Assembly (NCBI RefSeq): GCF_900606115.1
Contig: NZ_UWPJ01000026.1
Span: 1 to 64,000 of the forward strand
Source of the DNA: Pigmentiphaga humi
GTDB lineage: Bacteria > Pseudomonadota > Gammaproteobacteria > Burkholderiales > Burkholderiaceae_B
Length of the DNA: 64,000 bases
Direction: 5' to 3'
Both the position numbers and the translations under genes were made by a program. The notes below the pieces were generated by a model. That model was given only the letters and a program-made list of their open reading frames with translations. It ran no database searches and had not been told where the DNA came from. Below, piece by piece: positions 54,501 through 62,878 of this stretch (position 1 is its first letter; each line of letters begins with the position of its first letter).

Positions 54501-56633
54501 GTCGTAGCGCCAGTAATAGACCCGCTCTTCGCGATACAGCCGCAATTGCGCGTTGGCCAGCGGCACTGCCTTGCCCTGCGCGTCCACACGCACCGCTTCG
54601 AATTGCGCGATCGCGCCCTCGCGAGCCACGTCGCGGTCGAACAGCGGCCGCAGCGCGATCAGCGCGGGCGCCGGCCACACGCTGCGCTCGATCGAACGCA
54701 CCACCGGCCGGCCGCCCGACTCGAGCAGGCTGAAGCTGGCCTTGACCTTCATCGGCGACGAGGTGCCGCTCACATCGACCGGCACGGCCACCGCGGCGGC
54801 GCCTTTGGCATCCAGCGTATTTTCTTCGAGGTCGCGGCGCTGGCGGCGATCGTCGTCGGCGAAATCGCCGAACAGGAAGCCCGGCCACTGCTGCGGCAGC
54901 GCATAGCGGTCGCGCTCGATGGCAACCGTGCCCAGCAGGCGGTTGCCCGCGGCCGGAGCGCCGTAGAGATAATCGCCCTGCGCCCGCACGGCCAGCGGAC
55001 GGCCCGCCGGCAGCACGCCTTCGGGCGAGGTCAGCGCCAGCTTCATGCGCTCGGGCAGGAACTCCTCGACCTGGAACTTCCAGGAAGCGTCGGCCGCCCG
55101 CGAGGCGGGATCGACGCGCACCTCCAGCAGCCAGGTCCCGGTCTGCGCATCGGCGGGCACCTCGATGCGCTGGCGCACGTAGCCCGGCACCTCGGCCTCG
55201 GGGCGCCACGCCGCGGTGCGCACGGTGCGGCCGTCGGGCCGCTTGAGCGTGGCGGTGAGCGGCGCGGCCGGCACGGCACGGCCGTCGGCGTCGCGCGCCA
55301 GCACCGAGACGTCGAACTGCTCGCCCGGACGGTACAGGTCCCGGCCGGCGTAGACGAACAGCTTGTTGTCGCGCGACGGATGGCCGCCGACGTCGAACTC
55401 GGACAAATCCAGCGCGGGCTCGGCCAGCGCGACTACCGACAGTTCCGCGCCGCGGCGCGCCACCAGCACGCGCGCCGCATCGAAACTGCCGGCGAACACG
55501 CCGTGCCCCTGGCTGTCGGCCTTGGTCTTGCCGAGCGAACGCGCATTGCCGTCGAGCAATTCGAACTCGGCCTCGCCCAGCGCCTTGCCGCTCTTGAGCG
55601 AAGTGGCAAAGGCATCGATCTGGCCCGCATAGCGCCGTGTGTGCAGCCCGATGTCGCTCACGTAGAAATACGTGACCTGGTATTCGCTGCGGAAGCGCCC
55701 GGGCTGGCTCATCACCGCCACGTAGATGCCCGGCTCGCGCAGCTCCTTGATGCCTTCCACGGGCAGAAAGGTGACGTGGCGGCGATTGGGTTTGTCGTCG
55801 GTCAGGAAGCGGCCGGCATAGACGCTGCCCGCAACGTCCTTGAGACGGTCCAGGTCCCAACTGCCGACCGTGCCCTTGAGGCTGCGGTTGCCGCTGTAGC
55901 GCCAATCGTTGTCGGCATCCGGATCGGCCTCGTCCTCGCTGCGGGCCGCGGGCCGGCGCACGCCCAGCACCTGTTCGAAGAACCGCGGCAGATTCGCCGG
56001 GGCGATGCGCAGGAATTGCACGTCGACTTCGGGCGTATTGACCGTCACCACCGGCAGGCCGCCGTTCTGGCCGGCCGGCAGCACCACGCCGCGGCTGGCG
56101 AAGTAGAACGAAGGCGGCATGGCCTCGCTGGCGACTTCGCAGCGATAGGCATGGGGCAGCGCCTCGCCGCCGCCGGCCTTGACCTCGCCGGGGACGCCGA
56201 TGGCGTAGCGGTGGTTGGGCTGGATATAGGGGAAATAAGCGACGCGCGGGTTGTCTCCCACCGTCCATTCGCCCTGCATGCGCGTGCCTTGCGGCATCGC
56301 GTCCGTTTCCTGCGGCCGGCCCGCGTCCGGGCGGGCCCGTTCATCGTCGTCTTCCGCGACCGTGCCGAGATCGACCACCTGGAGCAGCCTGCCCAGCGAT
56401 TGACCGCGCGCCAGCGGCTGCGAGAACGTCACGGACAGCGCCAGCGATTCATCGAACAGCCTGGCCTTGCAATCGAGCAGCGCAAACGGCTCTTCGCCTC
56501 CCGCGACTTGCGCAACCGGCGCTTCCGGTCCGCGCGCGCCCTGCCTGCCCATCCACCACGCGCCCGCCGCCACGGCGGCCAGCAGAAGCACTCCCGCGAC
56601 GGCCCACGCCGCCGTCTTCTTCGTACCCGCCAT
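51501..56633 (-). CDS. Bacterial alpha-2-macroglobulin (YfhM-like protease trap)
   Basis: 1710-residue envelope protein thought to trap proteases that enter through a damaged wall. An N-terminal hydrophobic helix (about 8-28, AAWAVAGVLLLAAVAAGA) anchors it; no lipobox Cys is seen, unlike E. coli YfhM. MG domains fill the first ~1150 residues. The thioester motif is CLEQ at Cys1207 (bases 53004-53015), in YPYGCLEQTASAAYP, followed by the alpha-alpha-barrel thioester domain, with a C-terminal receptor-like domain. The ATG at 56633 is preceded by GGGGAG; an ATG at 56663 would add 10 residues. It is coupled to pbpC by a four-base overlap, the conserved pairing of this family. Confidence 0.92.
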   Translation of the reverse strand: MAGTKKTAAWAVAGVLLLAAVAAGAWWMGRQGARGPEAPVAQVAGGEEPFALLDCKARLFDESLALSVTFSQPLARGQSLGRLLQVVDLGTVAEDDDERARPDAGRPQETDAMPQGTRMQGEWTVGDNPRVAYFPYIQPNHRYAIGVPGEVKAGGGEALPHAYRCEVASEAMPPSFYFASRGVVLPAGQNGGLPVVTVNTPEVDVQFLRIAPANLPRFFEQVLGVRRPAARSEDEADPDADNDWRYSGNRSLKGTVGSWDLDRLKDVAGSVYAGRFLTDDKPNRRHVTFLPVEGIKELREPGIYVAVMSQPGRFRSEYQVTYFYVSDIGLHTRRYAGQIDAFATSLKSGKALGEAEFELLDGNARSLGKTKADSQGHGVFAGSFDAARVLVARRGAELSVVALAEPALDLSEFDVGGHPSRDNKLFVYAGRDLYRPGEQFDVSVLARDADGRAVPAAPLTATLKRPDGRTVRTAAWRPEAEVPGYVRQRIEVPADAQTGTWLLEVRVDPASRAADASWKFQVEEFLPERMKLALTSPEGVLPAGRPLAVRAQGDYLYGAPAAGNRLLGTVAIERDRYALPQQWPGFLFGDFADDDRRQRRDLEENTLDAKGAAAVAVPVDVSGTSSPMKVKASFSLLESGGRPVVRSIERSVWPAPALIALRPLFDRDVAREGAIAQFEAVRVDAQGKAVPLANAQLRLYREERVYYWRYDDQRGWNNGFTETEELVEARTLALPGRVAFGVPVKWGRYRLELQDPEHGNTLRYRFYAGWGAQDAEEMGNRPDRVQLKLEPVPVREGGTVKLEITPPHDGEALVAVEGSRMLWSKRLPVKASGSSVEIPVGKDWSRHDLYVSVAVFRPGSEGDRVTPARALGLAYLPLAREDRKLAVAIEAAPKALPEKRSTVRVRADPAQAGQQAYVTLSAVDVGILNITGYATPDPYDFFFGKHRYAPELLDLYGKLIEKMDGTPGRLKWGGDAAMRDTRSMPVKVRLVDLFSGPVRLDAQGQAEIPLDLPDFNGTLRLMAAAFTAERFGSAQADMVVAAPVVAELSTPRFISPGDDAAIALDVTNLSGIPQTLSVRLEGLDPVRIRGGAQRISLADQQRATLRFAAEATGAYGLGRLRLTVDGEGGQEPVRIVRESLLQVQPAVAAARDVRRVRLAPGEQLALDAGAVSRLYADSASVSLAVSNRPPFNVKRLVQGLLDYPYGCLEQTASAAYPHVFIGEDEARAWGLTPRTRAERERAVEAAVARIAGMQKAGGGFALWGDGAQETWLSAYVAGFLQDARGAGFNVPELASRRASDWLLAQLQQSSASFPRLPQALAAQLASGIPQRLRDNDYGLLRDGHKRFAELAHAAYVLAREQKAPLSTLRVLHDDYRDRARSPLPLVHLGIALKLMGDEARAQVAFDEAMTRGYGIDANRYGGYGEWLGDYGSALRDYALSYALMMQHQIAHPRREALLNDIAGRLGNRSYLSTQEQMALFLAARAAGGSTQAAWTATLRTAQGEQQLKASDTESRTFGAAQLASGVTLVNTQSDPLFVEVDVQGYPREPEPPSSSGVTISRTWYEADGRPWNGRPLQSGEVLVVKLDVASDRRIEDALVVDRVPAGLEVENMNLTQGADMADWSVGGVRVADALTDGRIKHREFRDDRYVAAVSVEGPVSVFYRARVVTPGRYVVPAPVVEDMYRPEIRAVGSAGATLVVNDPAGSARQP

Positions 56634-56712
56634 GACTCCCCCCACGCTGTCCACGCGTGCCATCCTAGCGCGTATTAGAGGGGGAGAGTTCAGCGGTTGT
56701 GAAGCATGCGCT

Positions 56713-58131
56713 TCACAAATTTACATTTGGTCGGTGTACGGGCGGCTGCGCCTGGACCGCGCCCTCCCGCGCCGCCGCGCCCGCCTCCTTGGCGAACCGC
56801 AGCGCCACCGCGTGATAGAACGGACGCGGGCAGAATTGCCGCGACACCAGCGAGGCGAGCAGGGACGCCATCAGCAAGTGGAACATGAGGTCCTGGCCGC
56901 GGGTCATTTCCATGACGATCACGCTGGCCGTGATGGGCGCCTGCGTCGCGCCGGCCAGGAATGCGGCCATCGAGACCAGCGCCAGCGTGCGCGGATCGGC
57001 GGCCGGGCCCGCCAACTGCACGAGGTGTTCTCCCATGCCGGCTCCGATCGCCAGCGAAGGCGTGAAGATCCCGCCCGGGATTCCCGCCACATAGGAAGCA
57101 ACCGTCGCGATCCACTTGGCCACGCCGAACCAGGCGCTGCCCACCGGCTGGCCCGCCAGCAGCGCGGCGGACTGGTCGTAGCCCGTGCCATAGGTCGCGC
57201 CGCCGGTCAGGCACCCCAGCACGGCGACCAGCAAGCCGCAGAGAAAAGCCACCCGCACCGGATGCCGGCGTACCCAGGGGCGCCAGCGCACCGGCGCCCA
57301 GCCCTGCACCCCGCGCAGCAGCGTAGCCGCGAACAGTCCGCCCAGCGCACCGTTCAGCAGGCCCGCGGCGGTGGTCCAGCCCCACGACCCCGCGGCGAAG
57401 CCGGTCGCCGCGGCGACATGGAAATAGGGATTGTTGCCGGCAATGGCCAGCGCGATGAAGCCGGAAGCCAGCACGCCCGACAAGGCCAGCCGGTTCCAGC
57501 GCACGGCGCTGCCGCGTCCCAGCTCCTCGATGGCGAACACCACGCCGGCCAGGGGCGTATTGAACGCGGCGGCCAGCCCGCCCGCCGCGCCTGCGGCGAT
57601 CAGCTCGTTGGCGCGAAACCCGAGCTTCACTCCTATGCGATGCTGCCAGAAGCGCCCCCAGGCCAGCATGGCCGCCGCCCCGACCTGCACCGACGGGCCT
57701 TCGCGCCCTACCGACGCGCCCGCCAGCAATGCCGCCGCGGTCAAAGGGATCTTCCAGAGCGCCTGCCGCAGCGATACCAGCCCCTTGGCGGCCACAGGCA
57801 CGGGCAGGGAGGTCGCTGCGATGACCTGGGGTATCCCGCTGCCGCGCGCCATCGGCGCAAGCTGCAGCGTCAGCCAGCGCAGGCCCGCCATGCCGCAGGG
57901 AACGGCCGCCAGCGCCAGCCACGGCGCGGCATGGGTCCAGCGATGGTTCCACGCCAGCGCCACTTCGGCCATCCAGGCGAACAGCAGCGACAACAGGGCC
58001 ACCACGGCCGCGCCGCACAGGACCAGGGCATAACGAAAGGTCTTGCGCGAGATGCGCAGGGCCTGCCTGCCCTTGCGCCGAACGGCGCGGGAGGCGCGGG
58101 GTCCCCATGATGCGAGAGTTCGAGTCTTCAC
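56713..58131 (-). CDS. ClC-family chloride channel / H+-Cl- antiporter
   Basis: 472-residue membrane protein with the three selectivity motifs: GSGIPQV near residue 98, GREGPSVQ near 140 (gating Glu) and GGIFTPSLAIGAG near 340. About 10-12 helices are predicted. CBS domains are absent, as in E. coli ClcA. The GTG at 58131 is chosen, with AGGA 7 bases ahead; no in-frame ATG occurs before residue ~50, and longer frames run through the sodB terminator. Role probably in acid resistance or ion balance. Confidence 0.9.
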   Translation of the reverse strand: MKTRTLASWGPRASRAVRRKGRQALRISRKTFRYALVLCGAAVVALLSLLFAWMAEVALAWNHRWTHAAPWLALAAVPCGMAGLRWLTLQLAPMARGSGIPQVIAATSLPVPVAAKGLVSLRQALWKIPLTAAALLAGASVGREGPSVQVGAAAMLAWGRFWQHRIGVKLGFRANELIAAGAAGGLAAAFNTPLAGVVFAIEELGRGSAVRWNRLALSGVLASGFIALAIAGNNPYFHVAAATGFAAGSWGWTTAAGLLNGALGGLFAATLLRGVQGWAPVRWRPWVRRHPVRVAFLCGLLVAVLGCLTGGATYGTGYDQSAALLAGQPVGSAWFGVAKWIATVASYVAGIPGGIFTPSLAIGAGMGEHLVQLAGPAADPRTLALVSMAAFLAGATQAPITASVIVMEMTRGQDLMFHLLMASLLASLVSRQFCPRPFYHAVALRFAKEAGAAAREGAVQAQPPVHRPNVNL

Positions 58132-58151
58132 CGGCAATATCCTGACCCAAT

Positions 58152-58199
58152 AAAAACGCGCGCTTCGCGCAAGACTGGCCTGCGAATCCGAAGCGCGCG
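58152..58199 (-). terminator. Intrinsic terminator between sodB and clc
   Basis: An 11-pair stem, CGCGCGCTTCG (58157-58167 on the plus strand) with CGAAGCGCGCG (58189-58199), is followed on the minus strand by five T (58152-58156). It lies 54 bases after the sodB stop and only about 20 bases ahead of the ClC start codon, so ClC expression depends on read-through or on a promoter inside this short region. Confidence 0.75.
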
Positions 58200-58253
58200 A
58201 TACGGCGGCCGCCGGGCCGCCTTGCGGTGCGCCGGCTGGCGGCGCGACGGGAA

Positions 58254-58829
58254 TCAGCCGAAGTTCTTGGCCACGAATTCCCAGTTGACGATGCCCCAGA
58301 AGCTCTCGAGGTACTTCGGGCGGGCATTGCGGTAGTCGATATAGTAGGCGTGTTCCCACACATCACAGGTCAGCAGCGGCACGTCGCCGGTGGTCAGCGG
58401 GTTGCCGGCGGCGCCCGTGTTGACGATGTCGATCGAGCCGTCGGCCTTCTTGACCAACCAGGTCCAGCCCGAACCGAAGTTGGCGGCGGCCTGCTTGCTG
58501 AAGGTGTCCTTGAAGGCGTCGAAGCTGCCCCACTTGGCATTGATGGCGTCGGCCAGCTTGCCAGCGGGCGGCGTGCTCTTGGGGGTCAGGCAGTTCCAGT
58601 AGAACGAGTGGTTCCAATGCTGGGCCGCGTTGTTGTAGATGCCGCCGGACGACTTCTTGACGATGTCCTCGAGCGGGGCGTTTTCGAACTCCGTGCCCTT
58701 GATCAGGTTGTTCAAGTTGGTCACGTAGGTCTGGTGGTGCTTGCCGTAGTGGTACTCCAGGGTTTCCTTGGAGAGGGTCGGGGCCAGGGCGTCCTGGGCG
58801 TACGGCAACTGCGGAAGAGTGTGTTCCAT
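58254..58829 (-). CDS. sodB: Iron superoxide dismutase
   Basis: 191-residue cytosolic enzyme converting superoxide to oxygen and hydrogen peroxide. Metal ligands: His27 (EYHYGKHH), His74 (AAQHWNHSF), Asp156 and His160 (CDVWEHAYY). The Gln70 in AAQHWNH and the overall pattern indicate the Fe rather than Mn type. The ATG at 58829 has GGAG 5 bases upstream. It is followed by an intrinsic terminator. A TAGAAT sequence at 58868-58873 (minus) may be its -10 element. Confidence 0.97.
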   Translation of the reverse strand: MEHTLPQLPYAQDALAPTLSKETLEYHYGKHHQTYVTNLNNLIKGTEFENAPLEDIVKKSSGGIYNNAAQHWNHSFYWNCLTPKSTPPAGKLADAINAKWGSFDAFKDTFSKQAAANFGSGWTWLVKKADGSIDIVNTGAAGNPLTTGDVPLLTCDVWEHAYYIDYRNARPKYLESFWGIVNWEFVAKNFG

Positions 58830-58970
58830 CTTGACTCCAGCGTCTGGTTGGGGGGATTGTGCGTGCATTCTATCGGGTCGGGCAGGCTTTTTCCCGCAAG
58901 TCCCCGAGCAATGCAAGGTTAACAAAGTGCGGCGGCCGCCAGAAGGTGCGAAGACCGCGGCCGACCGCGC

Positions 58971-60338
58971 CTACAGCGGGCCGCGCTCGGGCTGCACCGC
59001 CGTCACTTCGGCCTGCGCGGCGCCCTCGGCCAGGCTCAGTTCGAGCTTGCCGCCGGGTTGCAAGCCGCGTGCCTGCCTCACGATGGCGCCGTGCTCGTCG
59101 CGCACGATGGCATAGCCGCGCGCCAGGGTCTGCTCCGGCCCGAGCGCCCGCAGGTGCGCCGCGTGGGAAGCCAGCCGCTGCTGCAGGCTGGCCAGCCGGT
59201 AGGCCTGGCACTGCCGCAACTGCCGGGCCAGTTCGGCGGTCCGCGCAGACAGCCGGACCGGATCCGGCAACTCCGCGGCCAGCCGCCGGCGCATCAGCTC
59301 GACTTCGATACGCCGGTCGCGCTGCTGCGCGGCCCATGCCATGCCAAGCCCCCGCGCCAGCACCGCCAGGCGCTCGCGCTGTCGCGCCAGGCGCTCGCGC
59401 GGCGACATCAGTTGCGCGGCCGCACGGTCCAGGCGCTGTTCGGCGCGCTCGATGCGCCGCTGCTGCGCCCGCCGGATGCCGAGCGCCGCCTGCTCCAGCC
59501 GCCTGTGCCATTGCTCGCGCGGCAGGCATGCGAGTTCGGCGGCGGCAGTCGGGGTCGGCGCGCGCAGGTCGGCCGCGAAATCGGCGATGGTGAAATCGGT
59601 TTCGTGCCCCACGCCGCTGATCACGGGTATGTCGCTGGCCACGATGGCGCGCGCCAGGCCCTCATGATTGAAAGCCCACAAGTCTTCGATACTGCCGCCG
59701 CCGCGCACCAGCAGCAGGGTATCGACCTCGGCGCGCCGGTTGGCCGTGGCGATCGCCTGCGCCAGGCGCAGCCCGGCGTCCTCGCCCTGCACGGGCGCCG
59801 GATAAACCACCACCCTGACGTGCGGCGCCCGCCGCGCCAGCGCCGTCAGCACGTCGCGCAGCGCCGCCGCCTGCAGCGAGGTCACCACCCCCACCGCCGC
59901 CGGGATCGTGCGCGGTTCGCGCTTGCGGGCGGCATCGAACAGGCCTTCGGCAGCCAGTTTTTCCTTGAGCCGCAGGAACGCCTCGAACAGATCGCCCTGG
60001 CCGGCCCGCCGCATGGCCTCGACCTGCAACTGGTAATCGCCGCGCGGCTCGTAGAGCGAGACGCGGGCACGCACCTCGATGCGGTCGCCTTCGCGGGGCG
60101 TGAATCCCACCAGCATGGCGCGCCCCCGGAACATCACGCCGCGCGCCGCGGCGCCGCCGTCCTTGAGCGTGAAATACCAGTGCCCGGATGCCGCCGCGGT
60201 AAAGTTGGAAACCTCTCCGCGCACCCACACCAGCGGGATGCTGCGCTCCAACATGCCCGCTACGGCGCGGTTAAGCTGGGAGATGCTGAGGACACCCCGC
60301 GACAATTCGTCATGTGCAGATGCAAACCCAGCGTTCAT
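58971..60338 (-). CDS. xseA: Exodeoxyribonuclease VII large subunit
   Basis: 455-residue catalytic subunit of the single-strand-specific exonuclease. The N-terminal OB domain (ISQLNRAVAGMLERSIPLVWVRGEVSNF) is followed by the catalytic core with VRGGGSIEDLWAFN and VISGVGHETDFTIADFAADLRAPTPTAAAE, then a long coiled-coil region (about 280-400). It pairs with XseB, which is not in this window. It is divergent from exbB across a 294-base gap that holds DnaA-box-like sequences. Confidence 0.96.
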   Translation of the reverse strand: MNAGFASAHDELSRGVLSISQLNRAVAGMLERSIPLVWVRGEVSNFTAAASGHWYFTLKDGGAAARGVMFRGRAMLVGFTPREGDRIEVRARVSLYEPRGDYQLQVEAMRRAGQGDLFEAFLRLKEKLAAEGLFDAARKREPRTIPAAVGVVTSLQAAALRDVLTALARRAPHVRVVVYPAPVQGEDAGLRLAQAIATANRRAEVDTLLLVRGGGSIEDLWAFNHEGLARAIVASDIPVISGVGHETDFTIADFAADLRAPTPTAAAELACLPREQWHRRLEQAALGIRRAQQRRIERAEQRLDRAAAQLMSPRERLARQRERLAVLARGLGMAWAAQQRDRRIEVELMRRRLAAELPDPVRLSARTAELARQLRQCQAYRLASLQQRLASHAAHLRALGPEQTLARGYAIVRDEHGAIVRQARGLQPGGKLELSLAEGAAQAEVTAVQPERGPL

Positions 60339-60632
60339 GAGGCTTTCCAGACAAGAAGCTTTCCACAGGCTTGGAAACCGTGCTTGTCAAGTAATCCTTT
60401 TGTCACAGCTTGCATGGTTTTCCTATAAAGGGTTGATTCCATTGGTGTTTTGAGCTTGCGGGCGGCTGAATCAAAAGCGGGCAGCCTAGCTCCACCCGCA
60501 TATCTCGTGGGCTTCACCCGAGTTACACACATAATTATCCACAGATTCTGTGGATACTTTCCGCCAGGCGCCGACTTGCCCACACCCCGTCCCCGCCCGT
60601 ACATTCTCGCCTTCATCGAAAAGGAGAGTTTC
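60339..60632. other. Divergent promoter gap between xseA and exbB
   Basis: 294 bases containing the DnaA-box palindrome, AT-rich patches and several TTTTCC / TTTCCACAGG motifs. In-frame codons upstream of exbB exist but lack a start signal, so no gene is called here. Confidence 0.55.
60535..60557. promoter_or_regulatory. Palindromic pair of DnaA boxes upstream of exbB
   Basis: TTATCCACA (60535-60543) is a perfect consensus DnaA box; TGTGGATAC (60549-60557) is its one-mismatch inverse. Together they form the exact palindrome TATCCACAG-ATT-CTGTGGATA. It sits 76 bases ahead of the exbB start and about 197 bases from the xseA start. It may control one of these genes through DnaA or titrate it. 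It is too small for an origin. Confidence 0.6.
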
Positions 60633-61232
60633 TTGTTCGCCATCGTCCGCGAGGCCGGCTGGCCTATCTGGCTATTGATCGCCACCTCGTTCGTCGCGCT
60701 GACGCTCATCGTCGAACGCCTGCTCGCCCTGCGTCCCCGGCGTATCGCCCCGCCCCGCCTGCTGGAGGACGTGCTCGCCCTGGTGCAGAAACGGCGCATC
60801 ACGCCGGAAGTCGTGGACAAGCTCGAGGCCCACTCGCCGCTGGGCCGCGTCCTGGCCGCCGGCCTGCGCAACCGGCACCGCTCGCACGCCGCGCTCAAGG
60901 ACGCGCTCGAGCAGGCGGGCGCCAGCGTGGCCCACGGCCTGGGCCGCTACGTAGGCGCCATCGGCACCATTGCCGCCATCGCGCCGCTGATGGGCCTGTT
61001 CGGCACCGTCATCGGCATGATAGAGATTTTCGGCGCGTATGCGCCGGCCGGCAGCGATCCGGCCCAGCTCGCGCACGGCATATCGATCGCCCTGTACAAC
61101 ACCGGCCTGGGGATCTTCATTGCCATACCGGCCATGATCTTCTACCGGTATTTCCGCGCCCGCATCAACGACAGCCTGCACGATCTCGAACACGCCGCCG
61201 TCAGGCTGGTGGACGAGCTGCAGGCAGAATAA
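60633..61232 (+). CDS. exbB: MotA/TolQ/ExbB proton channel family protein
   Basis: 199-residue inner-membrane subunit that converts proton flow into energy for TonB-dependent transport. Three helices: about 11-32, 109-135 and 153-175; the conserved LMGLFGTVIGMIEIF is present, with GISIALYNTGLGIFIAIPAMI. The TTG at 60633 is chosen as start: AAGGAGAG lies 4 bases upstream and no ATG or GTG occurs at a suitable distance. It precedes exbD by 10 bases. Neighbours and length favour ExbB over TolQ. Confidence 0.88.
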   Translation: MFAIVREAGWPIWLLIATSFVALTLIVERLLALRPRRIAPPRLLEDVLALVQKRRITPEVVDKLEAHSPLGRVLAAGLRNRHRSHAALKDALEQAGASVAHGLGRYVGAIGTIAAIAPLMGLFGTVIGMIEIFGAYAPAGSDPAQLAHGISIALYNTGLGIFIAIPAMIFYRYFRARINDSLHDLEHAAVRLVDELQAE

Positions 61233-61242
61233 CGGCGCACCC

Positions 61243-61674
61243 ATGAATTTTCGCCGCAACCTGGCCGCCGACGAGCCCGACATCAACCTGATCCCGCTGA
61301 TCGACGTCCTGCTGGTCATCGTCATCTTCCTGGCCGCCAGCACCTCGTTCACGCGCTTCAGCCAGTTGTCGGTACAGCTTCCGCAAGCCGGCGCGCCCGT
61401 GGCGCAGGCCGAAGCGCAGCGCCTGACCGTAACGGTGGCGGCCGACGGCCGCTACGCGGTCAACGGCCGCGCCCAGCCGCCGGCCGGCGTGCCCGAGCTG
61501 GCCGAGGCGCTGCGCCGGGCCGCCTCGGGGCAGCAAGACCCCAGCCTGCTGATCGATGCGGACGCCGCCGCCCCGCACCAGTCCGTCGTGCGCGCCATGG
61601 AGGCGGCGGGACAGGCCGGCATCTCGCGCATCGGCTTCAGCACCCGCGCCCGGCCCGGGGAAGCGGCGCGATGA
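61243..61674 (+). CDS. exbD: ExbD/TolR-family proton-channel component
   Basis: 143-residue protein with a single N-terminal helix (about 17-34) carrying the essential Asp in [17 protein letters not shown]. The periplasmic domain has [18 protein letters not shown]. It works with ExbB to energise TonB. Its stop overlaps the lpxK start (ATGA). Confidence 0.9.
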   Translation: MNFRRNLAADEPDINLIPLIDVLLVIVIFLAASTSFTRFSQLSVQLPQAGAPVAQAEAQRLTVTVAADGRYAVNGRAQPPAGVPELAEALRRAASGQQDPSLLIDADAAAPHQSVVRAMEAAGQAGISRIGFSTRARPGEAAR

Positions 61675-62702
61675 CCCTGCGCGCCACGCTGGAGCGCCAA
61701 TGGCAGCACGGCGGCTGGCTGCCACGGCTGCTGCTGCCCCTGGCGTGGCTGGCGGGCGCCGTCATCGCGGCCAAGCGCCTGGCCTACCGCGCCGGCTGGC
61801 GCCGTGCCGGACGGGTGCCCGTACCCGTCGTCGTGGTCGGGAACCTCTATGTGGGCGGCACCGGCAAAACGCCGTTCATCGTCGCCGCGGCGCACGCCCT
61901 GCGCGCGCGCGGACACCGCCCGGGCGTGATCAGCCGCGGCTACGGCGTGGATGCCGGACCCCAGGCGCGGGTGGGCAGCGGTACGCTCGACCCGGCCGAG
62001 TTCGGCGACGAACCCGCGCTGATCGCCCGCCAGGCGCACGTGCCGGTCGCCATCCATCCGCGCCGGCTGCTGGCCGCCCGCGCGCTGCTGGCGCGCCACC
62101 CCGAGATCGACGTCATTCTTGCCGACGACGGCCTGCAGCACCTGGCGCTCGGCCGCGACGTCGAGATCGTGATGCAGGACGAGCGCGGCGTGGGCAACGG
62201 CCGGCTGCTGCCGGCCGGCCCCTTGCGCGAACCGGCCGCGCGGCTGCGCAGCGTCGATGCCATCGTCACCAACCGCAGCGGCGCCGAGGCCGCGCCGGAC
62301 CGGGCCGCGCCCGCCGGCGTACGCGCCGTCGACATGCAGCTGGAGGTGCAGGACGCCTGGCGCCTGGCCGACGGCGCGCGCCGGCCGTTGGCCGAGCTGC
62401 CGCGCACCGGCCGCATCGTCGCCGTCGCCGGCATCGGCAACCCGGCCCGCTTCGCCGCCACGCTGCGACGCGCCGGCCTGCCCCCCGATGAACTGGTGGC
62501 GCTGCCCGACCACTACGACTACGCCCGCCTTCCCTTCCCGGACATCGCCGCCGATCTCATCCTCGTCACCGACAAGGACGCCGTAAAATGTGGCACTCTG
62601 GACGACCCCCGCGTATGGGCCGTCAGCGTCTCGGCGCATCTGTCCGACCCCACCTTCTTCGACTGGCTGGAATCCCGACTCCATGGACACACGCCTGCTT
62701 GA
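61671..62702 (+). CDS. lpxK: Tetraacyldisaccharide 4'-kinase
   Basis: 343-residue inner-membrane kinase that phosphorylates the lipid A precursor to give lipid IVA. An N-terminal hydrophobic helix ([15 protein letters not shown]) anchors it; Walker A is [12 protein letters not shown] near residue 60. A conserved ADDGLQHL and [17 protein letters not shown] follow. It starts at the exbD stop and overlaps the next small gene by 20 bases. Confidence 0.96.
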   Translation: MTLRATLERQWQHGGWLPRLLLPLAWLAGAVIAAKRLAYRAGWRRAGRVPVPVVVVGNLYVGGTGKTPFIVAAAHALRARGHRPGVISRGYGVDAGPQARVGSGTLDPAEFGDEPALIARQAHVPVAIHPRRLLAARALLARHPEIDVILADDGLQHLALGRDVEIVMQDERGVGNGRLLPAGPLREPAARLRSVDAIVTNRSGAEAAPDRAAPAGVRAVDMQLEVQDAWRLADGARRPLAELPRTGRIVAVAGIGNPARFAATLRRAGLPPDELVALPDHYDYARLPFPDIAADLILVTDKDAVKCGTLDDPRVWAVSVSAHLSDPTFFDWLESRLHGHTPA

Positions 62703-62877
62703 CATCCTGGTCTGCCCCCTTTGCAAGGGCCCGCTGCAGCACGACCGCAGCGCCCGGCTCCTGACCTGCCGGGCCGACCGGCTCAGCTTCCCCGTTCGCG
62801 ACGGCATCCCCGTCATGCTCGAATCCGAGGCCCAGCCCTGGCAAGGCGATACGAGCCCCGGCGCCGCTCATAGCTGA
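62683..62877 (+). CDS. Trm112/YcaR-family protein
   Basis: 64-residue zinc-ribbon-like protein, [18 protein letters not shown] at the start, [21 protein letters not shown] at the end. It keeps CPLCKG but only one further Cys (LTC), so only three of the usual four zinc ligands are seen. It lies between lpxK and kdsB, as YcaR does in gammaproteobacteria. The function of the bacterial family is poorly known. The ATG at 62683 lies within the last lpxK codons. Confidence 0.9.
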   Translation: MDTRLLDILVCPLCKGPLQHDRSARLLTCRADRLSFPVRDGIPVMLESEAQPWQGDTSPGAAHS

Positions 62878-62878
62878 T

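Noticed and set aside
52578-56678. 1366-codon open frame on the plus strand across the alpha-2-macroglobulin gene
   Set aside because: Mirror frame of a gene with clear thioester and MG domains; composition is His/Arg/Gln-rich and there is no start signal or recognisable domain.
60450-60632. Longer N-terminus for exbB
   Set aside because: Codons upstream of the TTG run through the DnaA-box palindrome and promoter region; AAGGAGAG at 4 bases from the TTG fixes the start.
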